Of a stretch of DNA of 64,000 bases, positions 52,862 to 61,433 are shown one piece after another. The position numbers and the translations under genes were made by a program. The notes beneath the pieces were generated by a model. That model was not told where the DNA came from. It worked only from the letters and a program-made list of their open reading frames with translations, and did not search any database. The stretch is from Tateyamaria sp. ANG-S1 (GTDB lineage: Bacteria > Pseudomonadota > Alphaproteobacteria > Rhodobacterales > Rhodobacteraceae), in NCBI RefSeq assembly GCF_000814025.1, contig NZ_JWLL01000003.1, forward strand, positions 330,334-394,333, read 5' to 3'. Within the stretch, counting starts at the first letter, position 1. The number at the start of each line of letters is the position of its first letter.

Positions 52862-52875
52862 TTTACGCGCGTAAA
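52862..52875. promoter_or_regulatory. palindromic operator before smoE
   Basis: TTTACGCGCGTAAA is a perfect 14-base palindrome with a central CG. It is followed at 52883 by TTGACG, a good -35 candidate, with a weak GTAGCG or TAGCGT at the -10 distance. It differs from the inositol operator, so the two LacI proteins should not cross-bind. Confidence 0.7.
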
Positions 52876-52945
52876 AAATTATTTGACGCGGCGACAGATC
52901 TGACAGTAGCGTTTGTGAACAACATCCAATCAAGGGAGGAGTCGG

Positions 52946-54241
52946 ATGTACCTTAAGAACGCACTTCGTGCGGCGACAGCGCTGTCGCTGGTCACGGCAA
53001 CGGGCGCACTGGCAGACGGCCACGCAAAATCACTCACCATCGCGATCGTGAACAACGGTCACATGATCAACATGCAGAAGGTCGCCGAGGCCTACACCGA
53101 AGAAACCGGCGTGCAGCTGAACTGGGTGTCGCTGGAAGAGGGCGTGCTGCGCGAGCAAGTGACCTCCGATACAGCCACAGGTGGCGGTCAGTACGACATC
53201 ATCAACATCGGCATGCAGGAAGCGCCCATCTGGGGGGCCGCAGGCTGGATCGAACCGCTTGAGTTCGGTGCCGAGTACGACGTCGACGACATCCTACCCG
53301 CCATGCGCGCAGGTCTGTCTCATGAGGGCACGATGTATGCGGCACCTTTCTATGGCGAATCGTCGATGGTCATGTACCGCAAGGACCTGACCGACGCGGT
53401 TGGCGTCACCATCGCCGACAATGACAGCTGGGACAACGTCAAGGCCGCAGCCGCAGCCATCCACGACCCCGACAACGGTGTCTACGGTGCCTGCCTGCGC
53501 GGCAAGCCGGGCTGGGGCGATAACATGGCGTTCATCACGACCATGGTGAACTCGTTTGGCGGCGCATGGTTCGATGCGGATTACAAGCCGACCATCGACA
53601 GCGACGAATGGCGTGCGGCCATCAACTTCTACGTTGATCTGCTGGGCACTTATGGCCCGCCCGGATCCGAAGGCAATTCGTTCAACGAGATCCTTGCCCT
53701 CTATAACGAAGGCAAGTGCGGCATGTGGATCGACGCCACAATCGCGGCGTCTTTCCTGGAAGTGGACGGTGTGGCCTATGCGCAGTCGCCGAATGCCGGG
53801 AACCCGGTTGGCGCGAACTGGCTGTGGGCGTGGGCCATGGCCGTGCCCGCGGGGACCGAGAATGCGGACGAGGCGAAAGCCTTTATCGAGTGGGCTACGT
53901 CGAAAGAGTACGTGCAGGCCGTGGCGGATCACCCTGACTTTGGCTGGGGCAGCGTTCCAACCGGTCAGCGTGCGTCCACCTACGCGAACCCTGACTTCCA
54001 GGCAGCAGCAGGCTTTGCTGCGGCGGAGTTGGCAGCCATTGAATCCGCTGCTCCGGAAGCGACTGATCTGAAGCCCTATGTCGGTGTTCAGTTCGCAGCG
54101 ATCCCGGAATTCCCCGAGGTCGGCTCCGCCGTCGCTCAGGAAATGGCGGCGGCCCTGTCCGGTGCCAAGTCGGTGGATGAGGCGCTGGAGGCATCGCAGG
54201 ATGCGGCCAACGCCATCATGCGCGAAGCCGGTTACTACTAA
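52946..54241 (+). CDS. smoE: sorbitol/mannitol ABC transporter binding protein
   Basis: The 431-residue periplasmic protein has a signal peptide (AATALSLVTATGALADG) and the family-1 binding protein fold, with LTIAIVNNGHMINMQ near the start, APFYGESSMVMYRKDL, and a late WAWAMAVPAGTENADEAKAF region. It closely recalls SmoE of Rhodobacter, which binds sorbitol and mannitol. GGGAGGAG precedes the ATG. It is first in an operon with two permeases, an ATPase and two polyol dehydrogenases. Confidence 0.88.
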   Translation: MYLKNALRAATALSLVTATGALADGHAKSLTIAIVNNGHMINMQKVAEAYTEETGVQLNWVSLEEGVLREQVTSDTATGGGQYDIINIGMQEAPIWGAAGWIEPLEFGAEYDVDDILPAMRAGLSHEGTMYAAPFYGESSMVMYRKDLTDAVGVTIADNDSWDNVKAAAAAIHDPDNGVYGACLRGKPGWGDNMAFITTMVNSFGGAWFDADYKPTIDSDEWRAAINFYVDLLGTYGPPGSEGNSFNEILALYNEGKCGMWIDATIAASFLEVDGVAYAQSPNAGNPVGANWLWAWAMAVPAGTENADEAKAFIEWATSKEYVQAVADHPDFGWGSVPTGQRASTYANPDFQAAAGFAAAELAAIESAAPEATDLKPYVGVQFAAIPEFPEVGSAVAQEMAAALSGAKSVDEALEASQDAANAIMREAGYY

Positions 54242-54257
54242 GTCTTCCCAGACTTAC

Positions 54258-54283
54258 GGGGGGTCCGCCTGTTCGGGCCTCCC
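54258..54283 (+). terminator. hairpin after smoE
   Basis: A ten-base stem (54258-54267 with 54274-54283, two G-T pairs) closes a six-base loop, starting 17 bases after the smoE stop. No uridine run follows, so it is likely an mRNA-end stabiliser that raises binding-protein yield over the permeases. Confidence 0.6.
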
Positions 54284-54407
54284 ACCCTCCCAGCGACGTG
54301 CTCAAGCGGGTTTCGCAAAACCTGAATTGGCCTAAGCTGGCACTCTGATACCGCATCTTCATTTCAATTGGCACCGCATGAGACGCGCGGCGCCGGGGTC
54401 TAGGGTC

Positions 54408-55346
54408 ATGTCCGATAGAAAGCTTCCTCGCCTGCTCCAAACACCGGCCGTTCTGCTGCTGCTGATCTGGATGCTGATCCCGCTGGGGATGACGCTCTAC
54501 TTCTCGTTCATCCGCTATGTGCTGAACAGCCTGCGCCGCCCGGAATGGACGACGCCGTCGCTTAGCAACTGGCGCGGGTTTGGCAACTACGAATTTGTCT
54601 TGAACAACAAGGATTTCTTGTTTGCCATCCAGAACAGCCTGCTGATCGTGTGCAGCATCCTGTTCCTGACCGTAATCCTGGGCGTGTTGATCGCCGTTCT
54701 GATCAACAAAGCATTCCCGGGACGCGGCATCGTGCGGGTTCTGTTGATTTCGCCCTTTTTCGTGATGCCTGCGGTGAACGCGGTGTTGTGGATCAACATG
54801 ATCCTGGACCCGGTGCTGGGCCTGCAGGGCCTTGCCGTCAACGGCATCAACGGGATGATCGCCTCGCTTCAGAACGCGCCGCTTGTCGGGTGGTTCTTCT
54901 CCCTGTGGCCGCAGCTTGAGCCGATTTCATTTCGCGCCACGCAAACCTCGGCCTATGCGGTCATCATCATGGTGACGTGGCAGTGGACGCCCTTCGCCGT
55001 CCTGATCTTCATGACATCGCTGCAATCAGAGGATCAGCAGCAGAAGGAAGCCGCCGTGCTGGACGGCGCCGGGCTATGGTCGCAATTCCGGTTCCTTACC
55101 CTGCCCCACCTGTCGCGGCCCATCGCTATCGTGGTGATGATCCAGGCCATTTTCCACCTGTCGCTTTATGCCGAGATCGAGATCGTCAGTCGCGGCAACG
55201 GGAACAAGAACCTGCCCTATCTGATCGGTGAATTTGCCAACAACAACATTGGCGCGGCCAGCGCCACGGGCATCTTCGCCGTCATCCTCGCCAACATCGT
55301 TGCCATCTTCCTCCTGCGGATGATCGGCAAGACATTGATGGAGTAA
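54408..55346 (+). CDS. smoF: sorbitol/mannitol ABC transporter permease 1
   Basis: The 312-residue MalF-type permease has about six membrane helices, beginning with VLLLLIWMLIPLGMTLYFSF. The EAA loop that contacts the ATPase reads EAAVLDGAGLWSQFRFLTLP. The start is uncertain: the ATG at 54408 follows a GGGGTCTAGGG purine stretch and gives a usual N-terminus, while an in-frame ATG at 54378 would add ten residues. It lies five bases before the second permease gene. Confidence 0.88.
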   Translation: MSDRKLPRLLQTPAVLLLLIWMLIPLGMTLYFSFIRYVLNSLRRPEWTTPSLSNWRGFGNYEFVLNNKDFLFAIQNSLLIVCSILFLTVILGVLIAVLINKAFPGRGIVRVLLISPFFVMPAVNAVLWINMILDPVLGLQGLAVNGINGMIASLQNAPLVGWFFSLWPQLEPISFRATQTSAYAVIIMVTWQWTPFAVLIFMTSLQSEDQQQKEAAVLDGAGLWSQFRFLTLPHLSRPIAIVVMIQAIFHLSLYAEIEIVSRGNGNKNLPYLIGEFANNNIGAASATGIFAVILANIVAIFLLRMIGKTLME

Positions 55347-55351
55347 GCACT

Positions 55352-56185
55352 ATGGCCATCGTTGCTGAAACCTCCCGCTTCTCAAAGCTCAGCCGGCCTG
55401 TTTTGGCCTGGATCGTAGGTCTGCTGTTCTTCTTCCCGATCTTCTGGATGATCCTGACCAGCTTCAAGACGGACGCGGATGCGGTGAAGCCCGAGTTCCT
55501 GTTGTTCTTCACGCCGACGCTGGAGAACTACCTGAACATGACCGAGAACTACGACTATTGGCGCTTTGCCACGAACTCGGTCATCACCTCTGTCTTTGCA
55601 ACGATCTTTGCCCTCGCCGTCGGTATCCCGTGCGCCTATGCCATGGCCTTCAACCCGTCGCGCTCCACCAAGGACGTGCTGATGTGGATGCTGTCGACCA
55701 AGATGCTGCCAGCAGCTGCGGTGCTGTACCCGATGACGTTCTTGACCAAGAGCCTAGGGATCTTCGACACCCATTTCCTGATTGTGTTGGTGCTGATGCT
55801 GATCAACCTGCCCATCGTGATCTGGATGCTGTTCACCTACTTCAAAGAAATCCCCAAGGACATCATTGAAGCGGGCCAAATGGACGGGGTGAGCACCTGG
55901 GGTGAAGTGAAGGAAATCCTGATCCCGCTGGCCTGGGGCGGCATCGCCTCGACGGCTCTGCTCTGCTTCATCTTCTGCTGGAACGAGGCCTATTGGACGG
56001 TTCGCCTGACCACGACCGAGGCTGCCACTCTGTCCAAGCTGATAGAAGGCAACCGCGCGCCCGAGGGGCTGTTCTTTGGCCGCCTGTCCGCCGTCTCTGC
56101 CGCCGCCGTTGGCCCGATCATCGTGCTTGGCTGGTTCTGTCAAAAACAACTGGTCCAAGGGCTGACTTTCGGCGCCGTGAAATAG
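55352..56185 (+). CDS. smoG: sorbitol/mannitol ABC transporter permease 2
   Basis: The 277-residue MalG-type permease has about six helices starting [16 protein letters not shown]. The EAA loop reads [21 protein letters not shown]. Together with SmoF it forms the membrane channel. The ATPase gene follows after 49 bases. Confidence 0.9.
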   Translation: MAIVAETSRFSKLSRPVLAWIVGLLFFFPIFWMILTSFKTDADAVKPEFLLFFTPTLENYLNMTENYDYWRFATNSVITSVFATIFALAVGIPCAYAMAFNPSRSTKDVLMWMLSTKMLPAAAVLYPMTFLTKSLGIFDTHFLIVLVLMLINLPIVIWMLFTYFKEIPKDIIEAGQMDGVSTWGEVKEILIPLAWGGIASTALLCFIFCWNEAYWTVRLTTTEAATLSKLIEGNRAPEGLFFGRLSAVSAAAVGPIIVLGWFCQKQLVQGLTFGAVK

Positions 56186-56234
56186 GAATGCCCGCGCGCA
56201 TCACGCAACGCGGAACCGCATAAAAGGAAAACCA

Positions 56235-57239
56235 ATGGGACGTATCGTACTTGAAAACGTGACCAAGAGTTTCGGGGATGCGCAAGTGATCCCGCCTCTG
56301 AACCTGACCATCGAGGATGGCGAGTTCGCAGTCTTTGTCGGCCCATCGGGCTGCGGCAAGTCCACGCTGCTGCGTCTGATTGCTGGGCTTGAGGAAACCA
56401 CATCGGGCCAGATCCTGATTGACGGCGAGGATGCCACGCAAGTGCCGCCATCAAAGCGTGGGCTTGCCATGGTGTTCCAGTCCTACGCGCTTTACCCGCA
56501 CATGACCGTGCGCAAGAACATCGCCTTCCCCCTGCGGATGGCAAAGATGGATCAGGCCGAGATCGACAAGAAGGTCGAAGGGGCCGCCAAGATACTGAAC
56601 CTCGCCGATTACCTCGAGCAGAAGCCAGGGCAACTCTCTGGCGGTCAGCGCCAGCGGGTTGCCATCGGTCGGGCCATTGTGCGCGAGCCTGCGGCATTCC
56701 TGTTTGACGAACCGCTATCGAACCTCGATGCAGCGCTGCGCGTCGGCATGCGGTTGGAGATTTCCGAGCTGCACAACCGGCTGGCGACCACGATGATATA
56801 CGTGACGCACGATCAGGTTGAGGCCATGACCATGGCCAACAAGATCGTCGTGCTGCGGGCCGGGCATATCGAACAGGTGGGCTCGCCTCTCGACCTCTAC
56901 CGCACGCCGCGGAACTTGTTTGTGGCGGGCTTTATCGGATCGCCCAAGATGAACTTTATCGAAGGGGCGGAGGCCGAGAAGCATGGCGCCAAGACCATCG
57001 GCATCCGGCCTGAACACATCACGGTATCTGCAGATACAGGCCCGTGGGAAGGCACCGTGGGCGTGTCGGAACATCTGGGGTCGGACACGTTCTTTCACAT
57101 CCACAACTCGGGCCTGGCAGAGACCATCACCGTGCGAGCGGACGGCGAGGTCGGGTTCAAGCACGGCGACCGCGTGCGCCTCGCCCCGCGCGAGGATGTG
57201 ATCCATCGCTTTGACGCTGAAGGGTTGCGGATCGCATGA
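56235..57239 (+). CDS. smoK: sorbitol/mannitol ABC transporter ATPase
   Basis: The 334-residue MalK-type protein has Walker [10 protein letters not shown] at residues 37-45, signature [14 protein letters not shown], Walker [12 protein letters not shown], the H-loop VTHDQVEA and a C-terminal OB/TOBE regulatory domain starting near IGIRPEHI. It drives uptake through SmoF and SmoG. Its end overlaps the start of smoS by four bases. Confidence 0.92.
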   Translation: MGRIVLENVTKSFGDAQVIPPLNLTIEDGEFAVFVGPSGCGKSTLLRLIAGLEETTSGQILIDGEDATQVPPSKRGLAMVFQSYALYPHMTVRKNIAFPLRMAKMDQAEIDKKVEGAAKILNLADYLEQKPGQLSGGQRQRVAIGRAIVREPAAFLFDEPLSNLDAALRVGMRLEISELHNRLATTMIYVTHDQVEAMTMANKIVVLRAGHIEQVGSPLDLYRTPRNLFVAGFIGSPKMNFIEGAEAEKHGAKTIGIRPEHITVSADTGPWEGTVGVSEHLGSDTFFHIHNSGLAETITVRADGEVGFKHGDRVRLAPREDVIHRFDAEGLRIA

Positions 57240-58015
57240 ACCGGCTTGCGGGTAAGACAGCTTTGATCACAGGGGCCGCACGCGGGATCGGTCAAGCCTT
57301 TGCCGAGGCGTACGTGCGCGAAGGCGCTCGCGTCGTCATCGCGGATATTGATGTAGACCGAGCCGCTGAAACTGCTGCGTCTATCGATAAGGACAATGTG
57401 CTGGCCGTTCGTATGAATGTAACTGACACCGGCAGTATTCGTGACGCAATCGGCGCGGTTGAAGCGGCGGGCTTCGGCCCGATCGACATCCTGATCAACA
57501 ATGCCGCGATCTTTACCGCAGCGCCCATCACAGAGATCACGGAAGACGACTTTGCCCGCTGCTTTGACATCAACGTCAAGGGCACCCTGTTTACCCTGCA
57601 AGCCGTCGCGCAGCACATGATCGACACGGGCACCAAGGGGCGCATCATCAACATGGCCAGCCAGGCAGGCCGCCGGGGCGAGCCACTGGTGGCTGTCTAC
57701 TGCGCGACAAAAGCGGCCGTGATCAGCCTGACCCAATCGGCCGGTCTGAACCTGATCCAGCACGGCATCAACGTGAACGCCATCGCCCCGGGTGTGGTCG
57801 ATGGCGAGCATTGGGACGGGGTAGATGCGTTTTTTGCCAAATACGAAGGCAAGGCATCGGGCCAGAAGAAACGTGAAGTAGGCGAGGCGGTGCCGTATGG
57901 TCGTATGGGCACGGCCGAGGATCTGACCGGCATGGCCGTGTTTCTGGCGAGTGACGAGGCCGAGTATATCGTCGCGCAGTGCTACAACGTCGATGGCGGA
58001 CAATGGATGAGCTGA
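57236..58015 (+). CDS. smoS: sorbitol (L-iditol) dehydrogenase, SDR family
   Basis: The 259-residue short-chain dehydrogenase oxidises sorbitol to fructose, and in Rhodobacter also galactitol to tagatose. The cofactor motif [11 protein letters not shown] is near residue 12, NNAAIF near 85, and the catalytic Tyr and Lys in [11 protein letters not shown]. The segments [14 protein letters not shown] and [14 protein letters not shown] agree with SmoS as I recall it. It overlaps smoK and shares TGATG with the next gene. Confidence 0.9.
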   Translation: MNRLAGKTALITGAARGIGQAFAEAYVREGARVVIADIDVDRAAETAASIDKDNVLAVRMNVTDTGSIRDAIGAVEAAGFGPIDILINNAAIFTAAPITEITEDDFARCFDINVKGTLFTLQAVAQHMIDTGTKGRIINMASQAGRRGEPLVAVYCATKAAVISLTQSAGLNLIQHGINVNAIAPGVVDGEHWDGVDAFFAKYEGKASGQKKREVGEAVPYGRMGTAEDLTGMAVFLASDEAEYIVAQCYNVDGGQWMS

Positions 58016-59517
58016 TGGCAGATGGTTCCGAAAAGCGCCCCGCCCTTCCGCTGTCGGAGGCGACCCTGGCGACGCTGCCCGAAAGCGTGCTGCGTCCCAC
58101 CTATGACCGGAGCGCCTTACGCCCCGGTATCGTCCATATTGGCGTCGGCAATTTTCATCGTGGGCATCAGGCGTGGTATCTGCATCGGTTGATGCAGGAG
58201 GGGCTGGCGCAGGACTGGGCGATCATCGGCGCGGGCGTGCGCCCCGGTGATGCGGTGATGCGGGACAAGCTGCTGGCGCAGGATTGCCTGACCACGTTGA
58301 TCGAACTGGACCCCAGCGGCACCTCGGCAGAGGTCGTCGGCTCCATGATCGACTTCCTGCCTGTTGAGCATGACAACGCCGCGCTGATCGACGCCATGGC
58401 ACGGCCCGATATCCGCATTGTCGCCCTCACGGTGACTGAAGGCGGCTATTGCATCGACGCAGCCTCGGGCAGGCTGGACCTGACACACCCGGACATCGCC
58501 CACGACATCGCACATCCCGGTGCGCCGATCACGGCCTTCGGCGCCATGGTCGCAGCCCTGTCGCGGCGTATGGCGGCGGGTCACGCGCCGTTCACCAGCC
58601 AAAGCTGTGACAACCTGCAGGGCAACGGCGACATCCTGCGGGAGGTAATCGTTTCGCTGGCACGGGCAACGGAACCTGACCTTGCCGATTGGCTCACCAA
58701 GCACGCAGCTTTTCCCAATTCGATGGTGGATTGCATCGTGCCCGCCACAGGGCCCAGCGAGATTGCATTGGCAGCGCAGTTCGGAATTGCCGATGCGGCC
58801 CCGGTCACCCACGAGAACTTCCGCCAATGGGTGATCGAAGACGCGTTCTGCGCGGGCCGCCCGGATTGGGACAAGGCCGGTGCGATTTTCACCGACCGCG
58901 TCCACGATTATGAGGCGATGAAGATCCGTATCCTGAACGCGGGCCACCAGGTCCTTGCCAATGCGGGTGAGTTGCTGGGCCTACCGACGATTGCCGACTG
59001 CATGTCGCACCGCCTGATGCGCGCGTTCTTTCGCAAGGTGCAAATGGAAGAGATCGCGCCCTATGTCTCGGATGTGCCGGGCTTTACGCCCAGTGCCTAT
59101 GTGGATCTGATTGAAGCCCGTTTTTCTAACCCGGAGATTCGTGACACCACGCGGCGCGTGGCGTTCGATGGCTCATCCCGCCACACGGGCTTTGTGCTCC
59201 CGATTTTACGCGACGCGCGGGCAGCAGGTGGCAGCGTCGAAGGGTTAAGCCTGGTCGAAGCGCTCTGGGCGCGCATGTGTGCAGGCACCCGTCAGGACGG
59301 AAGCCGGATCGAACCGAACGACCCGCATTGGGACACGCTGGTCACGGCAGCCGAACAGGCCAAAGCCGACCCGCAGGCATGGCTCGCGCAAAACCAGTAT
59401 TATCAAGAGCTTGAGAATGAAGAGGCGTTCAGTACATCTTTCGCGGCTTGGCTCACCCTGATATGGGCAGAGGGCGTGGACGCCGCCCTTGGCCAGTACC
59501 TGGGCAAGGGCGCCTGA
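58015..59517 (+). CDS. mtlK: mannitol 2-dehydrogenase
   Basis: The 500-residue long-chain dehydrogenase oxidises D-mannitol to fructose with NAD+. It shows the N-terminal nucleotide motif IGVGNFHRGHQAWY, LTVTEGGYCID, DNLQGNG, the conserved FPNSMVDCIVPAT, and the C-terminal catalytic lysine region YEAMKIRILNAGHQ. Length is normal for the polyol-specific family. The ATG overlaps the smoS stop. Both dehydrogenases yield fructose, but no fructokinase gene follows. Confidence 0.9.
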   Translation: MADGSEKRPALPLSEATLATLPESVLRPTYDRSALRPGIVHIGVGNFHRGHQAWYLHRLMQEGLAQDWAIIGAGVRPGDAVMRDKLLAQDCLTTLIELDPSGTSAEVVGSMIDFLPVEHDNAALIDAMARPDIRIVALTVTEGGYCIDAASGRLDLTHPDIAHDIAHPGAPITAFGAMVAALSRRMAAGHAPFTSQSCDNLQGNGDILREVIVSLARATEPDLADWLTKHAAFPNSMVDCIVPATGPSEIALAAQFGIADAAPVTHENFRQWVIEDAFCAGRPDWDKAGAIFTDRVHDYEAMKIRILNAGHQVLANAGELLGLPTIADCMSHRLMRAFFRKVQMEEIAPYVSDVPGFTPSAYVDLIEARFSNPEIRDTTRRVAFDGSSRHTGFVLPILRDARAAGGSVEGLSLVEALWARMCAGTRQDGSRIEPNDPHWDTLVTAAEQAKADPQAWLAQNQYYQELENEEAFSTSFAAWLTLIWAEGVDAALGQYLGKGA

Positions 59518-59530
59518 CGCGCCCCTGCTC

Positions 59531-60655
59531 TTACTTGAGCAACGCTTTCGCGTCGTCTTCGGTCAACGGCTCCGGCCGTGTGCAGGTGGTGCTCAGCGTG
59601 ACCATCTCGCCCGTCTCACCAGCCTTGAGGACCGAGGTCATCACATCAACCGCATGCAGCGCCAGTTCCAGCGAACAGCGGTGCGGACGCCCTTCGTTCA
59701 TGGCAGCAGCCATGTCGGCCAAACCCGCCGCGCGATAGTTCGCCTTGGCCACGCCGTTGTTGTCCTGGTTGGGCACGCCGAGCGGATGCTTCTCCGTCTC
59801 AAGCGCACGTGTCTCACCGTCCTTGCCCGTCACCTCAACAGTGCCAGAGAACCAGTTCGGATCCGGCAGGAACATCGTGCCCTCTGATCCGTAAAGTTCC
59901 ATGTTCCCGTGACGATGCGCCCAGACATCCCATGAGGTCGACAGCGTGATGGTCGCACCGTTCACGAACTCAAGCAGGGCGTGGATGTTGGTCGGCGTCT
60001 TGACGGGGATCACCTCGCCCCGCCGTGGTTCCGACAGGATGGTGCGCGTCTTCGACGGTGTCGAAGTCAGCGCGCCGACACGCTTCACGGGGCCGAGGAG
60101 CTGAACAAGGTTCGTCACGTAGTAGGGCCCGATGTCCAGCATCGGCCCGGCCCCCGAAAGGAAAAAGAAATCAGGGTTCGGGTGCCAGTGTTCCATGCCG
60201 TGGCTCATCACATGGGCGGTGCCTGCCACCACTTCGCCGATCTCGCCCGCATCGATGGCCGCGCGTGCCGCCTGGTGTGCACCGCCAAGGAAGGTATCCG
60301 GGGCAGAACCGACACGCAGGTTCTTCTCGGCCGCAAGGCTGCGCAGGACCTCACCCTGTTCCTGCGTCAGCACGATGGGCTTTTCCGAATAGGCATGCTT
60401 GCCCGCGCGCAATATGGCGCGCGTCACCTCGAAATGAGCGTCCGGGATGGTCAGGTTGACCACGATGTCGATGTCATCGGCGGCAAGCAAACCGTCGACC
60501 GTATTTGCCCGCACACCAAATGCAGACGCCTGCGCCTGTGCCGCAGCAGGGTTCATGTCCGCGACAGCGCGAACCTCCAGCCCTTTGAAGAGGGGCGCTA
60601 GGGTGAGATATGCGGTCGAAATGTTGCCGCATCCGATGATGCCAATGCCTTGCAT
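59531..60655 (-). CDS. Gfo/Idh/MocA-family oxidoreductase of the mannoside operon
   Basis: The 374-residue NAD(P)-dependent enzyme has IGCGNISTAYL at its start, the catalytic lysine in YSEKPIVLT near residue 95, and a C-terminal domain with GAGPMLDIGPYYVTNLVQLLG, quoted by its parts GPMLDIGPYY and LVQLLG. AAGGAG precedes the ATG at 60655. It is the last gene of a minus-strand operon with a TIM-barrel isomerase and a beta-mannosidase. Oxidation of a mannose derivative or glycoside is the likely chemistry. Its end faces that of mtlK, 13 bases away. Confidence 0.8.
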   Translation of the reverse strand: MQGIGIIGCGNISTAYLTLAPLFKGLEVRAVADMNPAAAQAQASAFGVRANTVDGLLAADDIDIVVNLTIPDAHFEVTRAILRAGKHAYSEKPIVLTQEQGEVLRSLAAEKNLRVGSAPDTFLGGAHQAARAAIDAGEIGEVVAGTAHVMSHGMEHWHPNPDFFFLSGAGPMLDIGPYYVTNLVQLLGPVKRVGALTSTPSKTRTILSEPRRGEVIPVKTPTNIHALLEFVNGATITLSTSWDVWAHRHGNMELYGSEGTMFLPDPNWFSGTVEVTGKDGETRALETEKHPLGVPNQDNNGVAKANYRAAGLADMAAAMNEGRPHRCSLELALHAVDVMTSVLKAGETGEMVTLSTTCTRPEPLTEDDAKALLK

Positions 60656-60666
60656 GGCGGTCTCCT

Positions 60667-61422
60667 TCAAAACGTCTGGGTCGCGTCAAACGACCGTTGG
60701 GCAAAACGCCGGTGATCGTTTGGGTTGTCGTGTTCGGCGGCGAAGTACCGGGTGCCCGCAGCCTTGAGCGCATTGAACAGCGTGGGCCAGTCCATGGTGC
60801 CGTGGCCGACGTCGGCCCAACCGTCCTCGTCCGCGGCCTCGCCATCGGGCGCGATGTCCTTGAGATGGGCGATGGCGATGCGCGCGCCGTAGCGGTCAAT
60901 GGGTGCGATTGGATCAGCATCGGCGCGCACAGCCCAGGCAACGTCATACTCGAACAATACCTCGGGTGCGGTTTCCAGGATCAGATCCATAGGCAGGCTG
61001 CCATCGGCCAGTGGCACAAACTCGAAGTCATGGTTGTGATAGGCGAGCCCGCGACCGGCTGCGGCCAACTTGTCGGCCACGGCAGAGAGCCTTGCCCCAT
61101 AGGCCAGCCACCCGGAAACATCTGTTGGGCGATCGTCCGGCATGATGAATGGGATCACAACCGTTTCGATGCCGAAGCGTTCTGCAATGCGTAGAACGCC
61201 GTCCGGATCGCTTTCGCACATGGCCAGACCCACATGACAGCTGGGCATCGTCAGCCCAGTGGCCTGAAGCCCACGCTCCAGCGCATCCATGGCATCGGCA
61301 TCGGCGACAAGGGCGCCGTAGCCTTCGACATGCGCGTAGCCGATCCCCGCCAGCATGCTGAGCGTGTCTTCGAGCGGCGGAAACATACGGGAGCTGTAGA
61401 GCTGATAGGACAAAGCGGTCAT
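60667..61422 (-). CDS. sugar phosphate isomerase/epimerase-type TIM-barrel protein
   Basis: The 251-residue protein belongs to the xylose-isomerase-like/AP-endonuclease-2 superfamily. Metal-ligand positions are suggested by MPSCHVGL, YHNHDFEF, LFEYDVAWAV, IAHLKDI and the late AAEHDNP. The LAYHNHDFEF motif is common in proteins paired with Gfo/Idh dehydrogenases, where they act on keto-sugars. It lies eleven bases after the mannosidase gene and eleven before the dehydrogenase. Confidence 0.8.
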   Translation of the reverse strand: MTALSYQLYSSRMFPPLEDTLSMLAGIGYAHVEGYGALVADADAMDALERGLQATGLTMPSCHVGLAMCESDPDGVLRIAERFGIETVVIPFIMPDDRPTDVSGWLAYGARLSAVADKLAAAGRGLAYHNHDFEFVPLADGSLPMDLILETAPEVLFEYDVAWAVRADADPIAPIDRYGARIAIAHLKDIAPDGEAADEDGWADVGHGTMDWPTLFNALKAAGTRYFAAEHDNPNDHRRFAQRSFDATQTF

Positions 61423-61433
61423 GTCGGGGCCTT

